Positions 1 to 5,137 of a stretch of 5,137 bases of DNA are shown here, piece after piece. Under the pieces are notes generated by a model, which saw only the letters and a program-made list of their open reading frames with translations, did not search any database and had not been told where the DNA came from. Both the position numbers and the translations under genes were made by a program. Location: assembly GCA_948465625.1 (NCBI GenBank), contig CAOJXM010000093.1:1-5137 (forward strand). The letters run 5' to 3'. Each line of letters begins with the position of its first letter. Position 1 is the stretch's first letter. This DNA comes from an uncultured Clostridium sp. (GTDB taxonomy: Bacteria; Bacillota; Clostridia; TANB77; CAG-508).

Positions 1-770
1 GTAACAATCAGTTGACTTTTAAGGGAACATTTGAGGGAAATGGGTTTGAGATAGAAAATCTTTATATTAATTCAGCTAATTTTTATCAAGGAATATTTGG
101 AATCAATGAAGGAACAATTCAGAATGTAAAAGTGAGTGGAAGAATTGTAAGCAGTGGGCAACGAGTAGGTGCAATTGTAGGGGAAAACAGAAAAAAAGTA
201 ATGGGTTGTGTAAATAATGCCTATGTACAAGGAAGTGATATAGTAGGTGGTATCATAGGAATTTCAATGGAAGGAACACAAATAGAGAAGTGTTGTAATA
301 CGAATGAAGTGTGGACAACGGCAAGTAATGCAGGAGGGATTTTAGGACAATGCTTTGGTGATATAAAAGAATGCTATAATACAGGATATGTTCATGCAAA
401 TGGAGTAACAGCAGGAGGAATTTGTGGATATAAGGTAACTGGTAAATTATATAATTGTTATAATAGAGGAAATATTTCAGCAGGGGAAATAGCAGGAGGC
501 ATTAATGGAGCAGCAGGTCTAAGAGGCTATGTAGCATCATATACCTATAATTGTTTTAACACAGGAACTATTAATGGAAGTCGATATGTAGGAGGAATTA
601 CAGGATGGGGAAATGCAAATGGTGGTGGTTCTGCAGATACCAATTGTTATGAAACCAATATAACAGTAGAAGGCTTAAATGGTGGAGAGTTTAGCGAAAA
701 TGTGTGGGTAGAAGATAACGGAAGTAATGAAGGATATCCAATTTTAAAATGGCAAATAAATTTGAATTAA
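1..770 (+). CDS. GLUG-repeat surface protein, C-terminal part (5' end outside window)
   Basis: This is the C-terminal half of a predicted extracellular repeat protein. The reading frame is open to the left edge. The codons before the first possible start (TTG at 12) encode NNQ, which matches the same place inside the complete paralog at 1817-3370 (around its residue 259). So about 258 N-terminal residues, presumably including a prepilin-like leader, lie outside the window. The visible part carries six GLUG-type motifs in order (GAIVG, GGIIG, GGILG, GGICG, GGING, GGITG), spaced roughly 26-32 residues. Cysteines recur at the same place in each repeat (GCVN, KCCN, ECYN, NCYN, NCFN, NCYE). It ends in a W-x-ED-x(4)-GYPILKWQ tail, like its paralog. 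By eye it shares roughly 60% of residues with that paralog. GLUG repeats are known from bacterial surface and adhesin-like proteins; an adhesive or cell-wall role is inferred. No convincing T-tailed terminator follows it; the metA promoter starts 5 bases after its stop. Confidence 0.85.
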   Translation, partial: NNQLTFKGTFEGNGFEIENLYINSANFYQGIFGINEGTIQNVKVSGRIVSSGQRVGAIVGENRKKVMGCVNNAYVQGSDIVGGIIGISMEGTQIEKCCNTNEVWTTASNAGGILGQCFGDIKECYNTGYVHANGVTAGGICGYKVTGKLYNCYNRGNISAGEIAGGINGAAGLRGYVASYTYNCFNTGTINGSRYVGGITGWGNANGGGSADTNCYETNITVEGLNGGEFSENVWVEDNGSNEGYPILKWQINLN

Positions 771-772
771 CT

Positions 773-795
773 ACTTGTCAAAAACAAATACAAGT
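773..795. repeat. Small inverted repeat over the metA -35 region
   Basis: ACTTGT (773-778) and ACAAGT (790-795) form a perfect 6-base inverted repeat with an 11-base centre. It covers the -35 box and most of the spacer of the metA promoter. It could be an operator or a weak hairpin at the end of the upstream transcript. There is no following T-run, so it is not a typical intrinsic terminator. A 6-base repeat in AT-rich DNA can also arise by chance. Confidence 0.3.
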
Positions 796-803
796 GATAC
801 AAT
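775..803 (+). promoter_or_regulatory. Predicted sigma-A promoter of metA
   Basis: TTGTCA (775-780), a 17-base spacer and TACAAT (798-803) match the sigma-A consensus at 5 of 6 bases in each box. Transcription would start near 809-811 and leave a leader of about 50 bases before the metA ATG. That is too short for a SAM riboswitch (S-box) or a T-box, and I see neither. The -35 box begins 5 bases after the stop of the preceding gene, so metA appears to have its own promoter. Confidence 0.65.
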
Positions 804-848
804 AATTTGTATGAAATTATATAAGTATATTTTTTCTAGACAAAATTA

Positions 849-857
849 AAAGGTGAT
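849..857 (+). promoter_or_regulatory. Ribosome binding site that fixes the metA start
   Basis: AAAGGTGAT is an extended match to the anti-Shine-Dalgarno sequence and lies 4 bases before the ATG at 862. The in-frame GTG at 853 falls inside this site and so is unlikely to be the start. The ATG gives MPII, and family members usually begin MPI. Confidence 0.8.
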
Positions 858-861
858 AAAA

Positions 862-1725
862 ATGCCAATTATAACAAAATGCGATTTACCCGCAAATGAA
901 ATTTTAAGGAAGGAACAGATTCAAATTTTAGAGGGGGCAGAAGGAAAGGATACAGTACAAATAGCCATTCTTAATTTAATGCCCAAAAAAGAAGATACAG
1001 AAATTCAACTTTTAAGAGAGTTATCCAATACGGATAAAAAAGTAGAAATTACACTTTTAAATGTTGCCAGTTATCAAGGAACCCATACCAGTCAAGAACA
1101 CTTGCAGAAATTTTACTCTACTTTTGAGGAAATCAAAGATAAAAAATTTGATGGACTTATTATAACAGGAGCACCAGTAGAACAAATGGAGTTTGAAGAA
1201 GTAGCGTATTGGGAAGAACTTGAAAAGATAATGAAGTGGTCAGAAAACAATGTGAAATCAACATTACATATTTGTTGGGGGGCACAATCTGGACTGTATT
1301 ATCATTATGGAATTCAAAAACATTTAATTAATCATAAGATGTTTGGGATATTTGAACATAAAATAATAGATAATAATACCCCAATATTAAAAGGGTTCCA
1401 ACAAGATTTTAAAGCACCACATTCAAGGCATACAGGGATTGATAAAAGAGATATATTAAAAAATCCAGAATTAACAATTGCAGCAGATTCTGATGAAGCA
1501 GGTGTATTTATTGTAGAAAATAAAAAGAAAAATCAAGTTTATGTAACAGGGCATTTGGAATATGATGCCAATACCTTAGATGATGAGTATAAAAGAGATT
1601 TAAGTAAAGGTTTAGAAATTCAAGAGCCTAAGAATTATTATAAGAACGGTATACCAGACTTCTCATGGAAGGAAAATGGGGTAAAATTCTATTCGAATTG
1701 GGTAAATGAATATGTAGCTAAATAA
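862..1725 (+). CDS. metA: Homoserine O-acetyltransferase, MetA family (MetAA)
   Basis: This cytoplasmic enzyme activates L-homoserine by O-acylation, the first committed step of methionine synthesis. The 287-residue product has the family landmarks: MPI start, LNLMPKK (38-43), FDGLIITGAP (96-105), LHICWGAQ (135-142), APHSRH (185-190) and VTGHLEYD (228-235). The catalytic triad by family alignment is Cys138 (codon 1273-1275), His231 and Glu233, equivalent to E. coli Cys142, His235 and Glu237. Glu107 in GAPVEQ aligns with residue 111. There, glutamate is associated with acetyl-CoA use (Bacillus cereus) and glycine with succinyl-CoA use (E. coli), so acetyl transfer is predicted despite the common 'succinyltransferase' label. 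It is slightly shorter than the usual 300-310 residues, mainly from a short N-terminal loop and C-terminus. HLEYD replaces the more usual HPEYD next to the catalytic histidine. It appears monocistronic, with its own promoter and terminator. Family assignment is very secure; acyl-donor preference is an inference. Confidence 0.96.
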   Translation: MPIITKCDLPANEILRKEQIQILEGAEGKDTVQIAILNLMPKKEDTEIQLLRELSNTDKKVEITLLNVASYQGTHTSQEHLQKFYSTFEEIKDKKFDGLIITGAPVEQMEFEEVAYWEELEKIMKWSENNVKSTLHICWGAQSGLYYHYGIQKHLINHKMFGIFEHKIIDNNTPILKGFQQDFKAPHSRHTGIDKRDILKNPELTIAADSDEAGVFIVENKKKNQVYVTGHLEYDANTLDDEYKRDLSKGLEIQEPKNYYKNGIPDFSWKENGVKFYSNWVNEYVAK

Positions 1726-1730
1726 ATGAG

Positions 1731-1759
1731 TTGAAAAATAAATAAGAATATGGTATAAA
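1731..1759 (+). promoter_or_regulatory. Predicted sigma-A promoter of the pilin-like GLUG gene
   Basis: TTGAAA (1731-1736), a 17-base spacer and TATAAA (1754-1759) each match consensus at 5 of 6 bases. A TGG just before the -10 box gives an extended -10 (TGn). The expected start is near 1766, inside the metA terminator hairpin, leaving a leader of about 50 bases. Transcripts from here would carry only the 3' arm of that hairpin and so should not be terminated by it. Confidence 0.65.
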
Positions 1760-1788
1760 ACGTATAAGGAAGAATTATACGTTTTTTT
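1757..1788 (+). terminator. Intrinsic terminator of metA
   Basis: AAAACGTATAA (1757-1767) pairs perfectly with TTATACGTTTT (1775-1785) around the 7-base loop GGAAGAA. The run of seven T at 1782-1788 is partly within the stem. It lies about 30 bases after the metA stop. Its 5' arm overlaps the -10 box of the next gene's promoter. Confidence 0.8.
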
Positions 1789-1803
1789 AAATATATAAGT
1801 TAA

Positions 1804-1811
1804 GGGAGAGG
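1804..1811 (+). promoter_or_regulatory. Ribosome binding site of the pilin-like GLUG gene
   Basis: GGGAGAGG lies 5 bases before the ATG at 1817, which is normal Shine-Dalgarno spacing. It supports this start, which also places the prepilin-like leader right at the N-terminus. Confidence 0.7.
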
Positions 1812-1816
1812 TACAG

Positions 1817-3370
1817 ATGAATAGGCAAAAAGGAATTACATTAATTGCTTTGGTAATAACCGTAATTGTCATGCTAATTTTAGCAGGAGTGGCGATTAGT
1901 ATGACAATAGGAGAGAATGGGATATTCCGTAAAGCAAGCGAAGCAAAGGAAATTCATAATGAGCAAGTTGCAAGAGAAAAGTTGGAATTAGTTTTAGATG
2001 ATTTAACCTTAGATAAATATAGAGTGAATGAGTATAATAGTGAACAATATATCGATGATAAAATGGCAGCAGAAGAAATTGTGATAGTAGGAAATATCAC
2101 AATTGTAGATGATTGGAAATTTGAAATTGATCGAGAGCAATTAATCATTGTAGATAAATTAGGAAAAGGAGAAGAGAATGGGCAAATTGGGATAACAGCA
2201 AGAGGAGAAGTAAGCAGTGATTATGTAAAAGCAACGATACAAGTAGAAATAGCCTATGAGAGAACAATTAGCGAGATTATCATAAATGGAAAAAGAGTAG
2301 AAGTGCCAATTCCAGAAAACGGAGTGTACAGCGTAACACAAGAGGTAGATGAAAATGGAAATTATTCAATTGTAGTAAAAGATGAGGAAGGTAACTATCG
2401 AATAGGAAATGTGAGGATAACAGAAATAACAGAGGATATGGAAATCTGGAATAAGGCAGATATGCAAGCTTTTCGAGACAAAGTAAATAGTGGAAGGACT
2501 TTTGATGGAAGAACCGTGCAAGTAAAAGCAGAGATTGATTTAGAAGGAACAGAAGAAGATAAATGGATTCCAATAGCAGACTATGCAAACAATAATCAAT
2601 TAACCTTTAAGGGGACTTTTGAGGGAAATGATTTTACAATTAAGAATCTATATATTAATTCAACGAATTATCATCAGGGGTTATTTGGTATCAATGAAGG
2701 AAACATACAAAATGTAAAACTAACAGGAAGAATTGTGACGACAGGAGATAGGGTAGGTGGAATTGTAGGGGAAAATAGAAATAGAATTTTGCATTGTGTT
2801 AATTATGCTTATGTTCAAGGTAGAGATGATGTAGCTGGTATTACAGGAATAATTGAAATTGGAGCTAGTGTAGAAAAATGTGGAAATCAGAATGAAATAT
2901 ATTCAACCAATGGGCAAGTAGGTGGAATTACAGGACAAGCTTTGGGAACAATAAAAGAATGTTATAATACAGGATATATTCATGCAGGAAATCAAACAGC
3001 AGGAGGGATTTGTGGCTATAAAAAGACGGGCATAATGTATAATTGTTATAACACAGCAAATGTTAGTGCTGTGGGGCGATATGTAGGTGGTATTAATGGA
3101 GCGGCAGGACTAGGTGGTTATGCAACATCATATACTTATAATTGTTATAATACAGGAGAGATTACTGGAAGTGAAGGGATAAATGGCATAACAGGATCAG
3201 GCAATGTAAATGGCGGAAGCGCGGCAGATATCAATTGTTATACGATTCGTTTAATACCTGCTACAGTAGATGTTTTAAATAAAGGTGAGTATAGTGAACA
3301 AGTATGGATAGAAGATATTGGGATTAATGGGGGACATCCGATTTTGAAATGGCAAGTAGAAGAGTTATAG
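1817..3370 (+). CDS. Prepilin-like leader protein with Ig-like region and six GLUG repeats
   Basis: This 517-residue predicted surface protein has a modular layout. Residues 1-6 (MNRQKG) form a short basic leader ending in Gly, followed by ITLIALVIT and a hydrophobic helix to about residue 29. This is a type IV prepilin-like class III signal; cleavage by a prepilin peptidase after Gly6 would be expected. Mature position 5 is Ala instead of the usual Glu. A charged helix follows (about 33-70). Residues about 122-205 look beta-rich and Ig-like. Residues 208-256 (from MEIWNKADMQAF to KWIPIAD) resemble the segment that usually leads into GLUG repeats. GLUG motifs sit at 314-318, 340-344, 369-373, 396-400, 424-428 and 456-460, with a cysteine before each repeat turn (327, 355, 382, 410, 443, 474). 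The tail ends HPILKWQVEEL. Similar leaders are widespread in gut Clostridia, usually annotated as type II secretion or prepilin-type proteins. Display on the cell surface is inferred and the ligand is unknown. It has its own promoter and is a paralog of the gene at 1-770. Confidence 0.88.
   Translation: MNRQKGITLIALVITVIVMLILAGVAISMTIGENGIFRKASEAKEIHNEQVAREKLELVLDDLTLDKYRVNEYNSEQYIDDKMAAEEIVIVGNITIVDDWKFEIDREQLIIVDKLGKGEENGQIGITARGEVSSDYVKATIQVEIAYERTISEIIINGKRVEVPIPENGVYSVTQEVDENGNYSIVVKDEEGNYRIGNVRITEITEDMEIWNKADMQAFRDKVNSGRTFDGRTVQVKAEIDLEGTEEDKWIPIADYANNNQLTFKGTFEGNDFTIKNLYINSTNYHQGLFGINEGNIQNVKLTGRIVTTGDRVGGIVGENRNRILHCVNYAYVQGRDDVAGITGIIEIGASVEKCGNQNEIYSTNGQVGGITGQALGTIKECYNTGYIHAGNQTAGGICGYKKTGIMYNCYNTANVSAVGRYVGGINGAAGLGGYATSYTYNCYNTGEITGSEGINGITGSGNVNGGSAADINCYTIRLIPATVDVLNKGEYSEQVWIEDIGINGGHPILKWQVEEL
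1832..1903 (+). other. Prepilin-like signal and membrane helix (coding segment)
   Basis: This segment encodes residues 6-29: Gly6, then ITLIALVIT and a hydrophobic stretch ending near AGVAIS. The order of basic leader, Gly, and hydrophobic helix is that of class III signal peptides handled by PilD-like prepilin peptidases. Mature residue 1 is Ile (usually Phe) and residue 5 is Ala (usually Glu), which is atypical for a major pilin subunit. Confidence 0.75.
2699..3196 (+). repeat. Six GLUG repeats (coding), period about 26-32 residues
   Basis: The encoded repeat unit runs roughly I-x-x-C-Y-N-x-G-x-[VI]-x(n)-GGI-x-G. Motif starts fall at residues 314, 340, 369, 396, 424 and 456 of the protein. 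The corresponding repeats in the partial paralog occur at the same relative places. Each unit has a cysteine near its start, except that the first unit's equivalent position reads NVKLTG. Confidence 0.85.
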
Positions 3371-3375
3371 ATAGA

Positions 3376-3410
3376 AAAGAACGCTATATTTATATTGTAT
3401 AGCGCTCTTT
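3376..3410. terminator. Probable bidirectional terminator between convergent genes
   Basis: CGCTATA (3382-3388) pairs with TATAGCG (3398-3404) around a 9-base loop. Beyond one A/C mismatch, AAAGA (3376-3380) pairs with TCTTT (3406-3410). On the plus strand the stem is followed by TCTTTATT and on the minus strand by TTCTTTTCT. It could therefore end both the GLUG gene and the convergent protease gene, although neither T-run is long. Confidence 0.6.
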
Positions 3411-3429
3411 ATTGGATTTTTGATAAAAG

Positions 3430-3475
3430 CGTCCCAAATGGTCCAATTGGGACCAAAAAGAACCGTCCCTAATGG
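3430..3475. repeat. REP-like palindromic element of the GGGACGGTTC type
   Basis: This GC-richer patch contains several overlapping inverted repeats. GTCCCAA (3431-3437) pairs with TTGGGAC (3447-3453). TGGTCC (3439-3444) pairs with GGACCA (3450-3455). GGGAC (3449-3453) pairs with GTCCC (3465-3469). A near-direct repeat, CGTCCC[A/T]AATGG, occurs at 3430-3441 and 3464-3475. Read on the minus strand it contains GGGACGGTTC followed by T-rich DNA and GGTCCC. From memory, this resembles dispersed repeats in Clostridia that can be associated with REP-associated tyrosine transposases; no transposase is present here. The stop codon of the protease gene lies inside it. Confidence 0.55.
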
Positions 3476-5137
3476 GGCATTTTGCTAGTGGCTTCAGCAT
3501 ATTTTTTTAATTTTTCATATACAAGATAGTTCACAGTACCAGCAGGGAATTTACCGTTTTTGTCTTTTTTTCCAGCAGGAACACCAGTTAATACTTCAAT
3601 TCCTTCTTCGATGGTAGAAATGGCGTAAATATGGAATTGTCCGTTTTTTACACTTTCAATTATTTCATCTGATAAACTCAAGTTATCAATGTTTTGAATT
3701 GGTATCATAACACCATGAGAACCGTCTAATCCACGCATTTTACAAATTTGATAAAAGCCTTCGATTTTTTCGTTTACACCACCAATTGGTTGAATTTCTC
3801 CTTTTTGATTAACAGAGCCTGTTACAGCAATGGATTGATTAATTGGGACATTGGCTAAGCTAGAAAGTAGGGCATAAAGCTCTGTACTAGAAGCACTATC
3901 ACCATCAACTCCATTGTATAATTGTTCAAAACAAATACTTGCTGTTAAAGATAATGGAATATCTTGTGCAAACATTTCTCCTAAGTAGGCACTTAAGATG
4001 AATACACCTTTTGAGTGAGAAGAACCAGAAAGTTCAACTTCTCTTTCGATATTGATAATTCCATTTTTTCCAGTGTAGGTATTGGCTGTGATTTTAGATG
4101 GTTTTCCAAAAGAGTAGTAGCCAATGGTCATAACTGTTAAACCATTAATTTGTCCTACTTTAAATCCAGAAGTATCAATTAGAAGGGTGTTATCTTGTAT
4201 CATTTCGGTGTATTTGGCATCGTATTTTTTAACTCTTTCAATTTGTTCTGCTAATGCTTTTTCTACATATTCTGATGTGACTACTTTATGACGGTCTAAT
4301 TTTGCCCAAGTAGCAGATTCCGCAATTACTTCCGTTAGTTCGCCAAATCGAGTAGAAAGTTTCTTTTTACTGGTAGAAAGTTTAGAAGAGTATTCTACAA
4401 TTTTGGCAACTGCAGTTTTATCAAAAGGTGGTAATTCTTCTTGTTCACAGAAAGAAGAAACAAAGCGTGCTAATTTTTGCATATTTTCATTGGTTTTTGG
4501 TGCATCGTCTTCAAATTCTACTTTTATTTTAAATAGTTTCTTAAAGTCTGCATCCATCGCTAAAAGTGTATGATAGATATTGGAATTACCAATTAAAATT
4601 ACTTTTAAGTCTAGTGGAATTGGTTCTGGCTTTAAAGAAACCATAACCATAGAAGAACGTTGGTCTACTGAGTTTTCGATGTTGATTTCTTTAATTCTTA
4701 GAGCCTTTTTTAAAGCTTCATAACAAAGGGAATTGGTTAATAAATCTTTGACTTGTAAGATGATATATCCACCATTGGCACGATGAAGTAAACCTGGTTT
4801 TAACATTGTAAAATCGGTTTTTAAAGCACCATAATAATTTTCATATTCTAATTTTCCAAAAAGGTTGTGATAAGAGTAGTTGGAATCCATAATAACAGGA
4901 GCACCTTCTGAATTACTGTTATCAATAAATAAATTAACACGATAATTTAACCAAGGCTCTTTTTGCTCTTTGGCTTGTGGTGGGGTAGGTTGTAAAGGTT
5001 GTGCTTGTGATTTGTTTTCCAAAAATAAAGATACATTTTTTAAGATATCCTTTTTGATGGAATCCAAAAACTTAGTAATTTTTTTATTCCTTTTATATCT
5101 TGATTTTATATAGTTGATATGCACATTAATGGTAAGT
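3469..5137 (-). CDS. Lon-family ATP-dependent protease, LonB/COG1067 type (N-terminus outside window)
   Basis: This is a cytoplasmic AAA+ serine protease that would unfold and degrade proteins. The frame is open to the right edge: the GTG at 5124 is preceded in frame by codons for LTIN without a stop, so it is not the true start. About 555 residues are visible. Full-length relatives are near 770-800, so the P-loop region is missing from view. Numbering from that GTG, there is a Pro/Gln-rich linker (38-57) and a conserved core from YRVNLFIDN (61-69). HRANGGYIILQVKDLL (114-129) is the Walker B-like segment, with Gln at 124 where acidic residues are common. DLKVILIGNSNIYH (172-185) looks like sensor 1 and LSTRFGEL (256-263) carries a sensor 2-like Arg. 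The protease domain follows, with catalytic Ser410 in DGDSASS (codon 3895-3897) and Lys453 in GGVNEK (codon 3766-3768), the Ser-Lys dyad of Lon. It ends GTVNYLVYEKLKKYAEATSKMPH. It is convergent with the GLUG gene, and its stop lies in the palindromic repeat. Confidence 0.93.
   Translation of the reverse strand, partial: LTINVHINYIKSRYKRNKKITKFLDSIKKDILKNVSLFLENKSQAQPLQPTPPQAKEQKEPWLNYRVNLFIDNSNSEGAPVIMDSNYSYHNLFGKLEYENYYGALKTDFTMLKPGLLHRANGGYIILQVKDLLTNSLCYEALKKALRIKEINIENSVDQRSSMVMVSLKPEPIPLDLKVILIGNSNIYHTLLAMDADFKKLFKIKVEFEDDAPKTNENMQKLARFVSSFCEQEELPPFDKTAVAKIVEYSSKLSTSKKKLSTRFGELTEVIAESATWAKLDRHKVVTSEYVEKALAEQIERVKKYDAKYTEMIQDNTLLIDTSGFKVGQINGLTVMTIGYYSFGKPSKITANTYTGKNGIINIEREVELSGSSHSKGVFILSAYLGEMFAQDIPLSLTASICFEQLYNGVDGDSASSTELYALLSSLANVPINQSIAVTGSVNQKGEIQPIGGVNEKIEGFYQICKMRGLDGSHGVMIPIQNIDNLSLSDEIIESVKNGQFHIYAISTIEEGIEVLTGVPAGKKDKNGKFPAGTVNYLVYEKLKKYAEATSKMPH

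Noticed and set aside
12..14. TTG at 12 as the true start of the first gene
   Set aside because: The frame stays open to the left edge, the upstream codons encode NNQ exactly as in the paralog, and there is no ribosome binding site in view.
816..836. AT-only hairpin with a T-run (around ATATA / TATAT) as terminator of the first gene
   Set aside because: The stem is short, lacks GC pairs and has a 2-base loop; it also lies downstream of the predicted metA start site, so it is unlikely to end transcription.
853..855. GTG at 853 as the metA start
   Set aside because: It lies inside the Shine-Dalgarno sequence of the ATG at 862, and the family normally begins MPI.
804..861. SAM riboswitch or T-box leader for metA
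   Set aside because: The predicted leader is only about 50 bases and shows no S-box or T-box core motifs.
1663..2588. Short minus-strand open frames across the metA end and the GLUG gene (about 60-102 codons)
   Set aside because: They lie antisense to secure genes, have low-complexity Leu/Phe/Ser-rich translations typical of AT-rich shadows, and show no ribosome binding sites or family features.
1..3370. Recent gene conversion or a recombination hotspot between the two GLUG copies
   Set aside because: The longest identical runs I can see are about 15 bases and differences are spread evenly, which argues for an old duplication.
3430..3475. CRISPR repeat or attachment site
   Set aside because: There are only two short imperfect direct repeats within one palindromic patch, with no spacer-repeat series, no cas genes and no integrase.
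5122..5124. GTG at 5124 (minus strand) as the start of the Lon-family gene
   Set aside because: The frame is open to the window edge and the family's N-terminal ATPase part is missing, so the gene continues outside the window.

Overview
The window is AT-rich DNA with strong Shine-Dalgarno sites, short intergenic gaps and consensus-like sigma-A promoters. This points to a low-GC Gram-positive bacterium of the Clostridia type. The pilin-like leader beginning KGITLIALVIT and the COG1067-type Lon protease both resemble proteins that are common in anaerobic, often uncultured gut Clostridia. That placement is an inference from protein style; no marker gene is present.

Layout, left to right. (1) 1-770, plus strand: the C-terminal half of a GLUG-repeat surface protein whose start lies outside the window. 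(2) 775-803: a good promoter begins 5 bases after that gene's stop and drives metA. (3) 862-1725, plus strand: metA, a homoserine O-acyltransferase. Its specificity residue predicts acetyl-CoA rather than succinyl-CoA. (4) 1731-1788: a promoter and an intrinsic terminator are interleaved. (5) 1817-3370, plus strand: a complete 517-residue protein with a type IV prepilin-like N-terminus, an Ig-like middle and six GLUG repeats. It is a diverged paralog of the truncated gene at the left edge. (6) 3371-3480: a probable bidirectional terminator, then a palindromic repeat of the GGGACGGTTC type whose edge supplies the stop codon of the next gene. (7) 3469-5137, minus strand: most of a Lon-family ATP-dependent protease (LonB/COG1067 type), cut at its N-terminus by the window edge.

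The genes do not form one pathway. Each appears to be its own transcription unit: two related surface proteins on either side of a methionine-biosynthesis gene, and a convergent housekeeping protease. The points most worth following up are the pilin-leader/GLUG fusion family with its cysteine ladder, the paralog-metA-paralog arrangement, the promoter built into a terminator, and the repeat element at the 3' end of the protease gene. I did not find a clearly new multi-gene system here.
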